DNA of 57,835 bases from an uncultured Lachnospiraceae bacterium (GTDB lineage Bacteria; Bacillota; Clostridia; Lachnospirales; Lachnospiraceae), in the NCBI GenBank assembly GCA_902779445.1, contig CACZBM010000018.1, positions 4,363-62,197 of the forward strand, read 5' to 3'. The notes beneath the pieces were generated by a model, which was not told the origin of the DNA, did no database searches, and worked only from the letters and a program-made list of their open reading frames with translations. Both the position numbers and the translations under genes were made by a program. Below, one piece after another: positions 9,880 to 18,581 of this stretch (its first letter is position 1; the number at the start of each line of letters is the position of its first letter).

Positions 9880-11247
9880 TCAAGTTCTCCCCTTCCGAAA
9901 CACCGAATAAAAGAAACCATCCGTTCTTTTTTCGCCCGGAAGAAGCAGTTTTTCTCCTAAAAGTTCATAGCCAAATTCATTTTGGATCCAATTTCTCTGC
10001 TCAATCGTTTCATCACGCGTGATTGTACAGACGGAGAACAGTAAATAACCTCCGTTTTCAAGATAGGTATCGGTCGCTTTCAGAATATCTCTCTGTAACA
10101 ATTGTAATGATTTGATATCCTCTGGTTTTACGCGATATTTTAGATCGTTTTTTCTCCCCATAACACCCAGTCCGGAGCACGGGAGATCAGCTATTATTAT
10201 ATCTGCTCTGCTATCCTCGTCTTTATCTCCGGTAACATTCGGTTGCCTGGCATCCATAACAAAAGTTCTTATTATATCGAGGCCTAATCTCTCTCTGTTT
10301 TCTTCAATAAAAACTGTTTTTCCCTCCGAGATATCCCTTGACTCCACACAGAATTTTCCGTTACATGTGTTTTTATTCCTGTACTCCATAAGGATCTCGG
10401 CTGCATGACAGCTTTTTCCACCGGGCGAAGCACATACATCAATGATCTTCAGTCCCTCCGGGCGGTTCCTTTCAATAATGCCTGCTATTTCATCTCCGAT
10501 GGCCATTGAGCTCACATCCTGTACGGAAAACAGGCCTTCCCTGAAACCCTCTATCGTCCCGATCGATGAGAATCCGCTTATTTCCAACGCATAGGGATGA
10601 TCCGGCACATCTTTTGTCTCTATTCCCTGACACTCAAGTATCTTTTTCATTTCTTCGATCTTCGTCTTCGTCCTGTTAATTCTTATGTAAACCGGACTGG
10701 CATCCAGACAGTATCTGAATATCTCTATGGTCTTTTCTTTACCGAATTCCTCTGTAAATCTTTCATATATCCACCCGGGGAAAGAGTATCTTACAGAAGG
10801 ATCTTCGATAGAATCCAAATCTATGCTTTCTCTTGCCATACTCCGCAAAACTCCGTTCACGAATCCCGAAAGAGGCTGCATATGCTTCTTTTTAACCAGG
10901 CGCACCGCTTCGTCGCAGACAGAGTGAACGGGGATATGTTCCATGAATAACATTTGATATGCACTCATTCTCAGGATATTCCTGATGACAGGTTTCATTT
11001 TCCCGGTCTTTATACGCGAAAAGCGGTCGATCACGTAATCAAGCGTGATCCGCCGCTCAACTGTACCCTCTGTGAGTATCTTGATAAAGGCTCTGTCTTC
11101 TCTACTGAGATATCCATACCTTGCCAGCACTCCATTAATGAGTATATTCAGTTTCTGTCCCTCTTTTTCCTGGAGAAGAAGGGACTCCAGAACGATAAGA
11201 CGCAGAGATGTCCCTTTGTCATCCCGTCCTTTCTTTTCCTTAGTCAC
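9880..11247 (-). CDS. rsmB: 16S rRNA (cytosine-967-C5)-methyltransferase RsmB
   Basis: It methylates C967 of 16S rRNA with SAM. At 455 aa it has the two-domain layout: a NusB-like RNA-binding helical domain (about 15-150) and a Rossmann methyltransferase domain. The latter shows SVQDVSSM, the SAM loop DVCASPGGKSCHAAE, DLPCSGLGVMGRKNDLKYR with the releasing Cys, and SVCTIT with the nucleophilic Cys. The protein overlaps the metallopeptidase gene upstream by 8 nt. Its stop lies just ahead of the rlmN start, within the rlmN leader. Confidence 0.95.
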   Translation of the reverse strand: MTKEKKGRDDKGTSLRLIVLESLLLQEKEGQKLNILINGVLARYGYLSREDRAFIKILTEGTVERRITLDYVIDRFSRIKTGKMKPVIRNILRMSAYQMLFMEHIPVHSVCDEAVRLVKKKHMQPLSGFVNGVLRSMARESIDLDSIEDPSVRYSFPGWIYERFTEEFGKEKTIEIFRYCLDASPVYIRINRTKTKIEEMKKILECQGIETKDVPDHPYALEISGFSSIGTIEGFREGLFSVQDVSSMAIGDEIAGIIERNRPEGLKIIDVCASPGGKSCHAAEILMEYRNKNTCNGKFCVESRDISEGKTVFIEENRERLGLDIIRTFVMDARQPNVTGDKDEDSRADIIIADLPCSGLGVMGRKNDLKYRVKPEDIKSLQLLQRDILKATDTYLENGGYLLFSVCTITRDETIEQRNWIQNEFGYELLGEKLLLPGEKRTDGFFYSVFRKGRT

Positions 11248-11959
11248 GTCTCCTGTTTCCTCCGAATAAGAGGATAAGTCTCAACAGTGACAGGATCGAA
11301 GCCGCAGCTGCCGCTACATAAGTCAATGCTGCTGCAGATAAAACCTTCCTTGTACACTGAAGCTCTTCCTCAGAAAGAATTCCCTGGCTCTCCAGCTGTA
11401 AAAGAGCCCTGTGGCTGGCATCAAATTCCACCGGGAGAGTAACGATCTGAAATAACACCCCAAATGAAAACAACAATATACCTAACGATATAAAGGTCTG
11501 TCCCATGTTTCCCAGGAAGAATCCAAGAATACACACGGGAAGTCCTACTTTTGAACCAAAGTTTGCGACAGGCACAAGAGCAGTTCTTATTGAAATAGGA
11601 ACATAGCCATTCGCATGCTGGAGTACATGTCCGCATTCATGAGCAGCAACTCCGATGGCTGCAACCGATCCGGAGCCGTATACAGAATCAGAAAGATTTA
11701 CTGCTTTGGTTGAAGGATTATAATGATCCGTCAGTTCCCCGGAAATATGATTTACGGTAACATCTGTTAACAAATTTTTGTCCAATATCCTCATTGCAGT
11801 TTGGGCACCTGTCATTCCGGATCCCGATCTGATCTGAGAGTATTTTCTGAATGTAGATTTCACATGAGCGGATGCTGCCATGGAAAGAATCGCTCCTATA
11901 ATAACCAGAATATAGGTCCAATTATATGTTATTGAATAAATTCCCATCGGATAATACAT
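11240..11959 (-). CDS. Membrane zinc metallopeptidase (YugP/Zn_peptidase_2 family)
   Basis: An integral membrane protein with a zinc-protease motif HECGH at residues 107-111, preceded by the typical AAIGVAA helix. Hydrophobic segments lie near 8-27, around 135-175 and at the C-terminus, so the active site faces the membrane. PF04298-type proteins have this layout; their substrates are poorly known. The AGGAGG site at 11971-11976 overlaps a GTG that extends the frame, but lies 11 nt before the ATG at 11959, so the ATG is the start (239 aa). It sits inside the fmt-rsmB run after a 138-nt gap that may hold a promoter, though no convincing -35/-10 pair was found. Confidence 0.88.
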   Translation of the reverse strand: MYYPMGIYSITYNWTYILVIIGAILSMAASAHVKSTFRKYSQIRSGSGMTGAQTAMRILDKNLLTDVTVNHISGELTDHYNPSTKAVNLSDSVYGSGSVAAIGVAAHECGHVLQHANGYVPISIRTALVPVANFGSKVGLPVCILGFFLGNMGQTFISLGILLFSFGVLFQIVTLPVEFDASHRALLQLESQGILSEEELQCTRKVLSAAALTYVAAAAASILSLLRLILLFGGNRRRD

Positions 11960-12097
11960 GATATTGATCACCTCCTGAAAAATCTCGTACTCTATATATA
12001 GTGTTAACGCTCGTTACTATATGCAAATCACTCAAATTGTGGTTAAAACCTTTATTTTTCAACCTTTTGCTGTTTTGGGGCAGAAATCACTTGTTTT

Positions 12098-13036
12098 CTA
12101 TCCCAACGACTCTCCAATCTCCGGACGAACTCCGAGCATGAAATCGTGGGCACTCATCCTCTTTTTCCCCTCCAGCTGCAATTCTTTAATAACTAATGAT
12201 TTCTCACCACACTTTACTGTAAAATCGTCTTTTGTAATATTTGTTATTGTACCCGTCTGATAGATATCGTCTGTCTCTATATCGTCAACAACACTTGCTT
12301 TCCATATCTTCAGAGTCTTATTTCTGAATTTTGTATAGGCACTGGGCCACGGATTCATGGCTCTGACCAGTCTCTCCAGTTCAACGGCACTGTTTTTGAA
12401 TTTTATAGCACCAGTTTCCTTATTTAACATTCCTGCATAGGAGGATTTTGTGTCATCCTGTTTCTCCGGAATGAGCTTTCCTGCCTCTATTAGAGGTATA
12501 GCTTCTGTTATCATTAAGGCTCCAAGCCTTGAAAGCTTTTCAAAAAGACTTCCTCCGGTTTCCTCATCATCTATTTCGATACTCCTCTTCATGAGGATAT
12601 CTCCTGTGTCCAACCCCTCATTCATCTGCATGATGGTCACTCCGGTCTCTTTCTTTCCGTCCATAATGCATTTCTGAATAGGTGCCGCTCCCCTGTACTC
12701 CGGCAGCAGTGAGGCATGGATATTAACACATCCGTATTTGGGGATATCCAGTATTTCTTTTGACAATATCTGACCGAAAGCCGCCACAACGATCAGATCC
12801 GGCTTTTTATCCCTTATCACCTTTACGGCCTCGGGATCTTTCACCTTTTTAGGCTGGAAAACCTCTATCCCATGTTCAACTGCACATATCTTGACGGGCG
12901 GCATGGAAATATCTTTCCCTCTGCCCTTTGCCCTGTCCGGTTGTGTAACAACCATTATTATATTCTGTTCCGCCCTAATAAGCTCTTTCAGTGCTCCCTC
13001 AGCAAAGTCAGGAGTACCCATGAAGATTATGTTCAT
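12098..13036 (-). CDS. fmt: Methionyl-tRNA formyltransferase
   Basis: It transfers a formyl group from 10-formyl-THF to Met-tRNAi for translation start. The 312-aa protein begins with the fold signature IIFMGTPDFA. It has the catalytic block NIHASLLPEYRGAAPIQ containing the Asn-His pair, then GVTIMQMNEGLDTGD with the catalytic Asp. A C-terminal OB-fold begins near WPSAYT. It overlaps def by ATGA; the two gene products act at the two ends of the formyl-methionine cycle. Confidence 0.97.
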   Translation of the reverse strand: MNIIFMGTPDFAEGALKELIRAEQNIIMVVTQPDRAKGRGKDISMPPVKICAVEHGIEVFQPKKVKDPEAVKVIRDKKPDLIVVAAFGQILSKEILDIPKYGCVNIHASLLPEYRGAAPIQKCIMDGKKETGVTIMQMNEGLDTGDILMKRSIEIDDEETGGSLFEKLSRLGALMITEAIPLIEAGKLIPEKQDDTKSSYAGMLNKETGAIKFKNSAVELERLVRAMNPWPSAYTKFRNKTLKIWKASVVDDIETDDIYQTGTITNITKDDFTVKCGEKSLVIKELQLEGKKRMSAHDFMLGVRPEIGESLG

Positions 13037-13515
13037 TCGCTTTCCTCTTCTTCAAGCTCTTCTACGTCCTTTAATTCTCCCTCCACAAGGTCCACGTAGA
13101 GTTTTCCGTCAAGATGATCCAGCTCATGGCATATCGCCCTTGCCAGAAGCTCTGTTCCTTCCAGCTCCTGCTGTTCCATATTTTCATCATAGTATACGAC
13201 CTTGGCGTAGTTAGGCCTTGTCACAAGTCCTGCCTTTCCGGGAACCGAAAGACAACCCTCTGTTCCTGTCTGCTCCCCACTGGTCTCCACTATTTTAGGA
13301 TTAATAAGTACATGCGGATCATCGCCGCAGTCTATGATAACTATCCTCTTCAGTACTCCCACCTGTGGAGCTGCAAGTCCCACTCCGTTGGCCTCATATA
13401 GGGTTTCAAACATATCGTCTATAAGTTCCCTGACCCTTGGAGTAACTTCCTTTACTTCCCTGCATTCCTTAAGTAGTATTTCGTCTCCGATTTCCCTGAT
13501 CTGCCTTAAAGCCAT
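13033..13515 (-). CDS. def: Peptide deformylase
   Basis: It removes the N-formyl group from new proteins. At 160 aa it is a short type-1 enzyme with all three metal motifs: GVGLAAPQ (44-51), EGCLS with ligand Cys88, and HELDH (130-134) with two His ligands and the catalytic Glu. The tail is very acidic (ELKDVEELEEEESE). It lies 12 nt after priA and overlaps fmt by 4 nt. Confidence 0.97.
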   Translation of the reverse strand: MALRQIREIGDEILLKECREVKEVTPRVRELIDDMFETLYEANGVGLAAPQVGVLKRIVIIDCGDDPHVLINPKIVETSGEQTGTEGCLSVPGKAGLVTRPNYAKVVYYDENMEQQELEGTELLARAICHELDHLDGKLYVDLVEGELKDVEELEEEESE

Positions 13516-13527
13516 TCTTACCTCTTT

Positions 13528-15750
13528 CTACTGCGGATCAAAATCAAATGTCACGGTGGTACTATACCTGGAATCCCGTCTTCTGCTGTTCTCCATGCTT
13601 TCCATAACGGTCGTTAGTATTTCGTAATCATCATGTCTTACATAGAGAGCATACCTGAAAACATCCTTCAGCTTACCGATCACATCCGGCGCAGGACCCA
13701 GTATCCTGATATCTTTATCCGGGATACTCCCTGCGGTTTTTTTCAGTGTTTCCGCTTCTTTTTTTACTATATCTTCATTCTCTCCCTCTATCAGCACCTT
13801 TAATAAGTGTGATACGGGAGGATACCCGCAGAGTTCCCTGTACATTATCTCCTGCGAGTAAAACCTATTATAATCCTGATGTGCAGCTGCTTCAATACTA
13901 TAGTGCTCGGGAGAATAGGTCTGTATCACCACTTCTCCCTCCTTCTCACCTCTGCCGGCCCTTCCGGCTGCCTGTGTGATGAGGTCAAATGTCCTCTCAG
14001 CTGACCTGAAATCTGAAGCATTCAGCGACAGATCCGCAGCGATTATTCCCACCAGCGTTACATTCGGAAAATCGTGGCCCTTTACGATCATCTGTGTTCC
14101 GATAAGAATATCTGCCTTACTGTCCTTAAAAGCTGAGAGTATATTGTCATAGTCCCCTTTGCGTCTGGTAGTATCCCCGTCCATCCTGAGTATACCTGCC
14201 CCGGGAAACAGCTTCTTCACATTCTCTTCAACCTGTTCGGTACCTGCCCTCATGCCTCCGATATAGCGGGATCCGCATTCAGGGCAGGTTTTCACCATCT
14301 TTGTCCTGTACCCGCAATAGTGGCAGGTAAGGAAACCATCCTTATGGGATGTAAGAGACACATCGCAGTGCGGACATTTAACTACATGACCGCATTTTCT
14401 GCAGTTTACAAAACCGGAATAGCCTCTTCTGTTTAAGAAAAGCATGATCTGCTCATTCTTCTCAAGCCTGTCCCTCATCAGATCCTGCAGCCTTATGGAA
14501 AACATGGATCTGTTGCCTCTCTTCAGTTCTTCCCTGAGGTCTACGACAGATACTTTCGGGAGATCTCCTCCGGTAGGCCGGCTGTTCATGGTGAATAGCC
14601 TGTATTCACCCCTTCTGGCCCTGTATTCCGCTTCAACAGAAGGCGTTGCTGATCCGAGGACGAGAGAAGCCCCCGCTATAGATGCCCTTTTCTCAGCGGT
14701 TTCCCTTATATGGTATTTAGGCATGTTATCGGCCTTATAGCTGTTTTCATGCTCCTCATCGATGATTATCACCCCAATATCATTAAAAGGGGTAAATAAG
14801 GCAGATCTCGGCCCTATCATCACATCTATCTCACCTGACCTTGCCCTTTCAAACTGGTCATACCTCTCTCCGGGCGAAAGACGGCTGTGCATATAGGACA
14901 CCCTGTCCCCAAACCTGGCATGAAATCTCATTACGGTCTGGAAGGTAAGAGCGATCTCCGGTATCAGCATTATAGCCTGTCTTCCGGAATTGACCACGTG
15001 CTCGATCATATCAATATATACAAGAGTCTTTCCGGATCCGGTAACACCCCTGATAAGATAGGTTTCTTTTAATCCCGCATCATAGTCCTTTATAAAAGAA
15101 CTGAGAACATTCTGCTGTTCAGCAGAAAGCTCTCCCCTGGTCATACTGCTCTCTTTACGGATATCCGGGCTTCTGTACTCTCTTGATTCCTCTATTCTTA
15201 TGAAGCCTCTTTCTGACAGGCCTCTTAAAACATCTTTACTTATATTCAGCTTGTTGATCAAAAGAGAAGATTCTATTTCTCCTGTATCGGCAATCGCCCG
15301 CAGTGTCCTCTCCCTTGCTCTGTTATGCTTTCTTCCGAACTCCTCTGCAGCTTTTACCAGCTCTTCCGGGGACAGCAGAGGATATATCACACTGATCTTT
15401 CTTTCTCTTACTGATTTTTTAACCGGAAAGACCACTTTCAGTGCCTGGGATAAGGTTCCTCCATAGTGCTTTTTTATCCAGAAAGCCAGCTTAAGGAGCT
15501 GTTCTTCTCCTCCCGGCTTCCCGGATACACTGACCACTTCGGAAATATCCCGTATCTTACTTTCGTCTATAACAGGTTTTTCTGAAAGCGATATCACATA
15601 TCCCCTTATGGTCCTGCCGCCTTTTCCAAAGGGTATCAAACAAACGGCTCCGGGATAAACTTTGTCCTGAAGTTCACCCGGAACCCTGTATTGAAAAGAT
15701 TTATCAAGTTTTTCAACGGAAATATCTATTATAACGTCCGCGTATATCAT
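13528..15750 (-). CDS. priA: Primosomal replication-restart helicase PriA
   Basis: This 3'-to-5' DNA helicase reloads the replisome at stalled forks. The 740 residues contain the N-terminal 3'BD region, a winged-helix stretch (about 140-200), Walker A GVTGSGKT (235-242), Walker B DEEH (331-334) and the RAGRGEKEGEV helicase motif VI. Four CxxC pairs between the helicase lobes (CRKCGH, CPHCDV, CHYCGY, CPECGS) bind two zinc ions. It overlaps murE by ATGA and precedes def, the conserved Firmicute order. Confidence 0.97.
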   Translation of the reverse strand: MIYADVIIDISVEKLDKSFQYRVPGELQDKVYPGAVCLIPFGKGGRTIRGYVISLSEKPVIDESKIRDISEVVSVSGKPGGEEQLLKLAFWIKKHYGGTLSQALKVVFPVKKSVRERKISVIYPLLSPEELVKAAEEFGRKHNRARERTLRAIADTGEIESSLLINKLNISKDVLRGLSERGFIRIEESREYRSPDIRKESSMTRGELSAEQQNVLSSFIKDYDAGLKETYLIRGVTGSGKTLVYIDMIEHVVNSGRQAIMLIPEIALTFQTVMRFHARFGDRVSYMHSRLSPGERYDQFERARSGEIDVMIGPRSALFTPFNDIGVIIIDEEHENSYKADNMPKYHIRETAEKRASIAGASLVLGSATPSVEAEYRARRGEYRLFTMNSRPTGGDLPKVSVVDLREELKRGNRSMFSIRLQDLMRDRLEKNEQIMLFLNRRGYSGFVNCRKCGHVVKCPHCDVSLTSHKDGFLTCHYCGYRTKMVKTCPECGSRYIGGMRAGTEQVEENVKKLFPGAGILRMDGDTTRRKGDYDNILSAFKDSKADILIGTQMIVKGHDFPNVTLVGIIAADLSLNASDFRSAERTFDLITQAAGRAGRGEKEGEVVIQTYSPEHYSIEAAAHQDYNRFYSQEIMYRELCGYPPVSHLLKVLIEGENEDIVKKEAETLKKTAGSIPDKDIRILGPAPDVIGKLKDVFRYALYVRHDDYEILTTVMESMENSRRRDSRYSTTVTFDFDPQ

Positions 15751-17243
15751 TCCCGGTCTGTTCTCTCCAAAATCTCATCTATCAGCACTCTCTCATCCAT
15801 GGGATGCTTTACTCCCCGGATCTCCTGATAGTCTTCGTGTCCTTTTCCTGCGAGTATGATAAGATCACCGGGCTTTCCGTTTTTAATAGCGTAGGCTATC
15901 GCCTCTTTCCTGTCCGTGATCTTAATATATTTTCCATCGGTCTTCTTTATTCCGGTCTCGATATCGTTAATAATGTCTGCCGGCTCTTCAAATCTGGGAT
16001 TATCGGAGGTTATTATGGTGAAATCTGAAAGCCTGCCCGAAACCTCTCCCATTTCATAACGCCTGTTTTTATCTCTGTTTCCACCGCATCCAAACACGCA
16101 GACCAGACGACCGGGTTCATATTTCCTCAGTGACTTAAGGAGACTTTCCAACGCCATTGCGTTATGTGCATAGTCTATTATGAGACTGAACTTATCAGAA
16201 ACAGGAACTGCCTCAATCCTGCCCTTTACCCTTGTTTTCTTTAATGCGGTCCGGATATTGTCCGCGCTTACACCAAAATGGAGAGTTACTGCTGTGGCAC
16301 AAAGTGCATTATATACACTGAAATCTCCCGGGGTACCAACCTCTACCCCTTTAAGATCATATTTTCCCTCTATGTCAAATCTGACTCCAAGCTCTCCCGG
16401 AACCTTGATAAGTTCTTCATTCAGCGCCCTGAGATCGTTCTTTTCCCCGAGAGAATTCGTGATCTTAAGTCCGAAGGTCGTTATCTCCGAAGTGTGGTCT
16501 TTAAGAAGTTCCTTAAGATGCTCATCATCTCCGTTAACGATACCCATTTTACACTGTTTGAAAAGCAGTCCCTTACAGTGCAGATAATCCTCAAAATCCT
16601 TATGTTCATTCGGACCGATATGATCCGGCTCGATATTGGTAAAAACTCCCACATCAAAGGTAAATCCCGCGGTTCTGTGCATCATAAGAGCCTGGGAGCT
16701 CACCTCCATAACAACGGTATCTATGCCGCTGTCAGCCATCTCCCTGAAGGTCTCCTGAAGGATAAAGGATTCCGGAGTGGTGTTCTTTGACGGAATATGT
16801 CTCTCGTCTATCACAGTCTCTATAGTACCTATAAGCCCAACCTTATGTCCCGCTTCTTCCAGTATGGATCTTGTGAGATAGGTGGTGGTTGTCTTTCCCT
16901 TTGTTCCCGTAACTCCTATGATCTTAAGCTTATCTGCGGGATGTCCAAACCAGGCTGCCGAAATATAAGCAAGCGCATAACGGCTGTCATTTACTCTTAT
17001 GATCGTTATCCCGGCATTTTCGGGAACTACCACATCCTTCTCGGTAATAAGGACTCTGGCGCCATTTAATACGACTTCGGATGCAAAATCATGTCCGTCG
17101 GAATTTGCTCCGCTGATACAGACGAAAAGACATCCCTCTGACGCTTTCCTGGAGTCATATACCACGCCTGTGATGTCAATATTCTCTGTTTCTCCGCAAA
17201 TGACCTTATATTCAATATCTCTTAAAAGTTCGCTTAAAATCAT
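15747..17243 (-). CDS. murE: UDP-MurNAc-tripeptide ligase, meso-DAP type
   Basis: It adds the third amino acid to UDP-MurNAc-L-Ala-D-Glu in the cytoplasmic steps of peptidoglycan synthesis. Visible are the N-terminal substrate domain (GVVYDSRKA), the ATP loop GVTGTKGKTTT (about 110-120), the carbamylated-Lys region, IDYAHN and DNPR. DNPR is the signature linked to meso-diaminopimelate rather than lysine. The longest frame starts 93 nt further upstream inside thl, but GGAGG lies 4 nt before the ATG at 17243, giving 498 aa of normal length. A hairpin terminator for thl lies between the genes, so murE needs readthrough or its own promoter. Confidence 0.95.
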   Translation of the reverse strand: MILSELLRDIEYKVICGETENIDITGVVYDSRKASEGCLFVCISGANSDGHDFASEVVLNGARVLITEKDVVVPENAGITIIRVNDSRYALAYISAAWFGHPADKLKIIGVTGTKGKTTTTYLTRSILEEAGHKVGLIGTIETVIDERHIPSKNTTPESFILQETFREMADSGIDTVVMEVSSQALMMHRTAGFTFDVGVFTNIEPDHIGPNEHKDFEDYLHCKGLLFKQCKMGIVNGDDEHLKELLKDHTSEITTFGLKITNSLGEKNDLRALNEELIKVPGELGVRFDIEGKYDLKGVEVGTPGDFSVYNALCATAVTLHFGVSADNIRTALKKTRVKGRIEAVPVSDKFSLIIDYAHNAMALESLLKSLRKYEPGRLVCVFGCGGNRDKNRRYEMGEVSGRLSDFTIITSDNPRFEEPADIINDIETGIKKTDGKYIKITDRKEAIAYAIKNGKPGDLIILAGKGHEDYQEIRGVKHPMDERVLIDEILERTDRE

Positions 17244-17281
17244 ATTTCCTCCATACGCAGCCTTTATATGAACCGGATAAA

Positions 17282-17305
17282 GGGACAACCGATTAAGGCT
17301 GCCCC
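17282..17305 (-). terminator. Hairpin terminator between thl and murE
   Basis: Directly after the thl stop and an AAA stretch, the minus-strand RNA folds as GGGGCAGCC, loop UUAAUC, GGUUGUCCC. This is a 9-bp stem with two G-U pairs, followed by UUUAU. The U-run is short, so termination may be partial. Confidence 0.55.
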
Positions 17306-17308
17306 TTT

Positions 17309-18499
17309 TCATGGTCTTTCTACGATAGCCGCGCATCCCATTCCTCCGCCTACACAGAGAGTAGCAAGTCCCTTCTTCACATTCCTCTTCTCCATCTCAT
17401 ACATGAGCGTGACAAGGATACGTGCTCCGGAGCATCCTACGGGATGTCCGAGTGCAATAGCGCCTCCGTTAACATTGAGGATATCCTTGGAGAACTGAAG
17501 TTCCTTCTGAACTGCCACTGACTGGGCTGCAAAGGCCTCATTTGCTTCGATAAGATCGAAATCGCCTATTTCATATCCGGCCTTCTTCATAACCTTTCTG
17601 GTAGCAGGAACAGGTCCTATTCCCATTATTCTGGGATCGCATCCGGCAAGCTCTCCTGCGATCCAGGTAGCCATAGGCTTAACTCCGAGCTCCTTGGCCT
17701 TTTCTTCACTCATAACGACCATTGCTGCTGCAGCATCATTGATACCGGAAGCATTTCCCGCTGTTACAAGACCGCCGTCCTTCTTGAAAGCAGGCTTAAG
17801 CTTTGAAAGGCTCTCTGCCGTTACTCCTGCTCTGGGTCCCTCATCCGTGTCAAAAAGGATGGTCTCTTTCTTTTTCTTTACTTCAACAGGAACTATCTCG
17901 TCCTTAAACTTCCCGTCTGCTATGGCTTTTTCTGCCTTCTGCTGTGACCATGCCGCAAATTCATCCAGTTCTTCACGGGTCAGTTTCCACTGCTCACAGA
18001 TATTTTCAGCTGTCATTCCCATATGATAATCATAAAATGCGTCTGTAAGAGCATCCTTGATCATGGAATCCTGAAGGCTTGCAGCATTGCTTCCCATTCT
18101 GTAACCGTATCTTCCGTTAGGCAGAAGATAAGGTGCCATTGACATGTTTTCCATTCCTCCGGCAACGATGATATCCGCATCTCCCATGCCGATAAGCTTG
18201 GCAGCCAGATTCACGGAATGCATGCCGGATCCGCAGAGAACATTGATAGTAGTAGCAGGAGTTTCATCCGGAATACCTGCATTCCTCGCTGCCTGTCTGG
18301 CAGGATTCTGTCCTGTTCCAGCCTGTATAACGCATCCCATGTACACTTCATCCACAAGTTCAGGCTTTACACCCGCCCTGTTCAAAGCTTCCTTTATAGC
18401 TATCTCACCGAGTTTTGCCGCGCTTGTGGTGGAAAGCGCGCCTCCCATTACACCTATTGCAGTTCTGACTGCACCTGCAAGTACCACCTTTCTAGCCAT
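17309..18499 (-). CDS. thl: Acetyl-CoA C-acetyltransferase (thiolase)
   Basis: It condenses two acetyl-CoA to acetoacetyl-CoA, the first step toward butyryl-CoA and butyrate in clostridia. The 396-aa protein shows the catalytic triad: Cys89 in NVLCGSGM, His352 in GHPVGCSGA and Cys382 in CVGGGMGCA. It has its own sigmaA promoter with a perfect Rex operator and a terminator-like hairpin behind it, so it behaves as a single-gene unit placed between rqcH and murE. The start has AGGAGG 10 nt upstream. Other butyrate genes (hbd, crt, bcd, etf) are not in the window. Confidence 0.96.
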   Translation of the reverse strand: MARKVVLAGAVRTAIGVMGGALSTTSAAKLGEIAIKEALNRAGVKPELVDEVYMGCVIQAGTGQNPARQAARNAGIPDETPATTINVLCGSGMHSVNLAAKLIGMGDADIIVAGGMENMSMAPYLLPNGRYGYRMGSNAASLQDSMIKDALTDAFYDYHMGMTAENICEQWKLTREELDEFAAWSQQKAEKAIADGKFKDEIVPVEVKKKKETILFDTDEGPRAGVTAESLSKLKPAFKKDGGLVTAGNASGINDAAAAMVVMSEEKAKELGVKPMATWIAGELAGCDPRIMGIGPVPATRKVMKKAGYEIGDFDLIEANEAFAAQSVAVQKELQFSKDILNVNGGAIALGHPVGCSGARILVTLMYEMEKRNVKKGLATLCVGGGMGCAAIVERP

Positions 18500-18533
18500 T
18501 TATTACATACCTCCTTTGAATAGTACGATTCAT

Positions 18534-18551
18534 TTGTTAAAACCTTAACAA
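18534..18551. promoter_or_regulatory. Rex (NADH/NAD redox repressor) operator of thl
   Basis: The 18-bp site TTGTTAA-N4-TTAACAA is a perfect inverted repeat, identical in its arms to the Rex consensus established for clostridia. It extends to 9-bp arms (ATTTGTTAA/TTAACAAAT, 18532-18553). It covers about -6 to +12 relative to the predicted start point, so bound Rex would block initiation when NADH is low. Confidence 0.85.
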
Positions 18552-18581
18552 ATTATAACCCTCTCACTCTGCTTCCGTCAA
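18552..18581 (-). promoter_or_regulatory. SigmaA promoter of thl
   Basis: On the minus strand, TTGACG (18576-18581) and a perfect TATAAT (18552-18557) are 18 nt apart. The -35 box lies in the last codons of rqcH. The Rex operator directly abuts the -10. Confidence 0.8.

Noticed and set aside
12005..12016. Palindrome TAACG-CT-CGTTA upstream of the zinc peptidase gene
   Set aside because: Short arms, no good promoter pair near it and no known regulator match; chance cannot be excluded.
16278..16790. 170-codon plus-strand frame inside murE
   Set aside because: Antisense to murE, no motif, no ribosome site.
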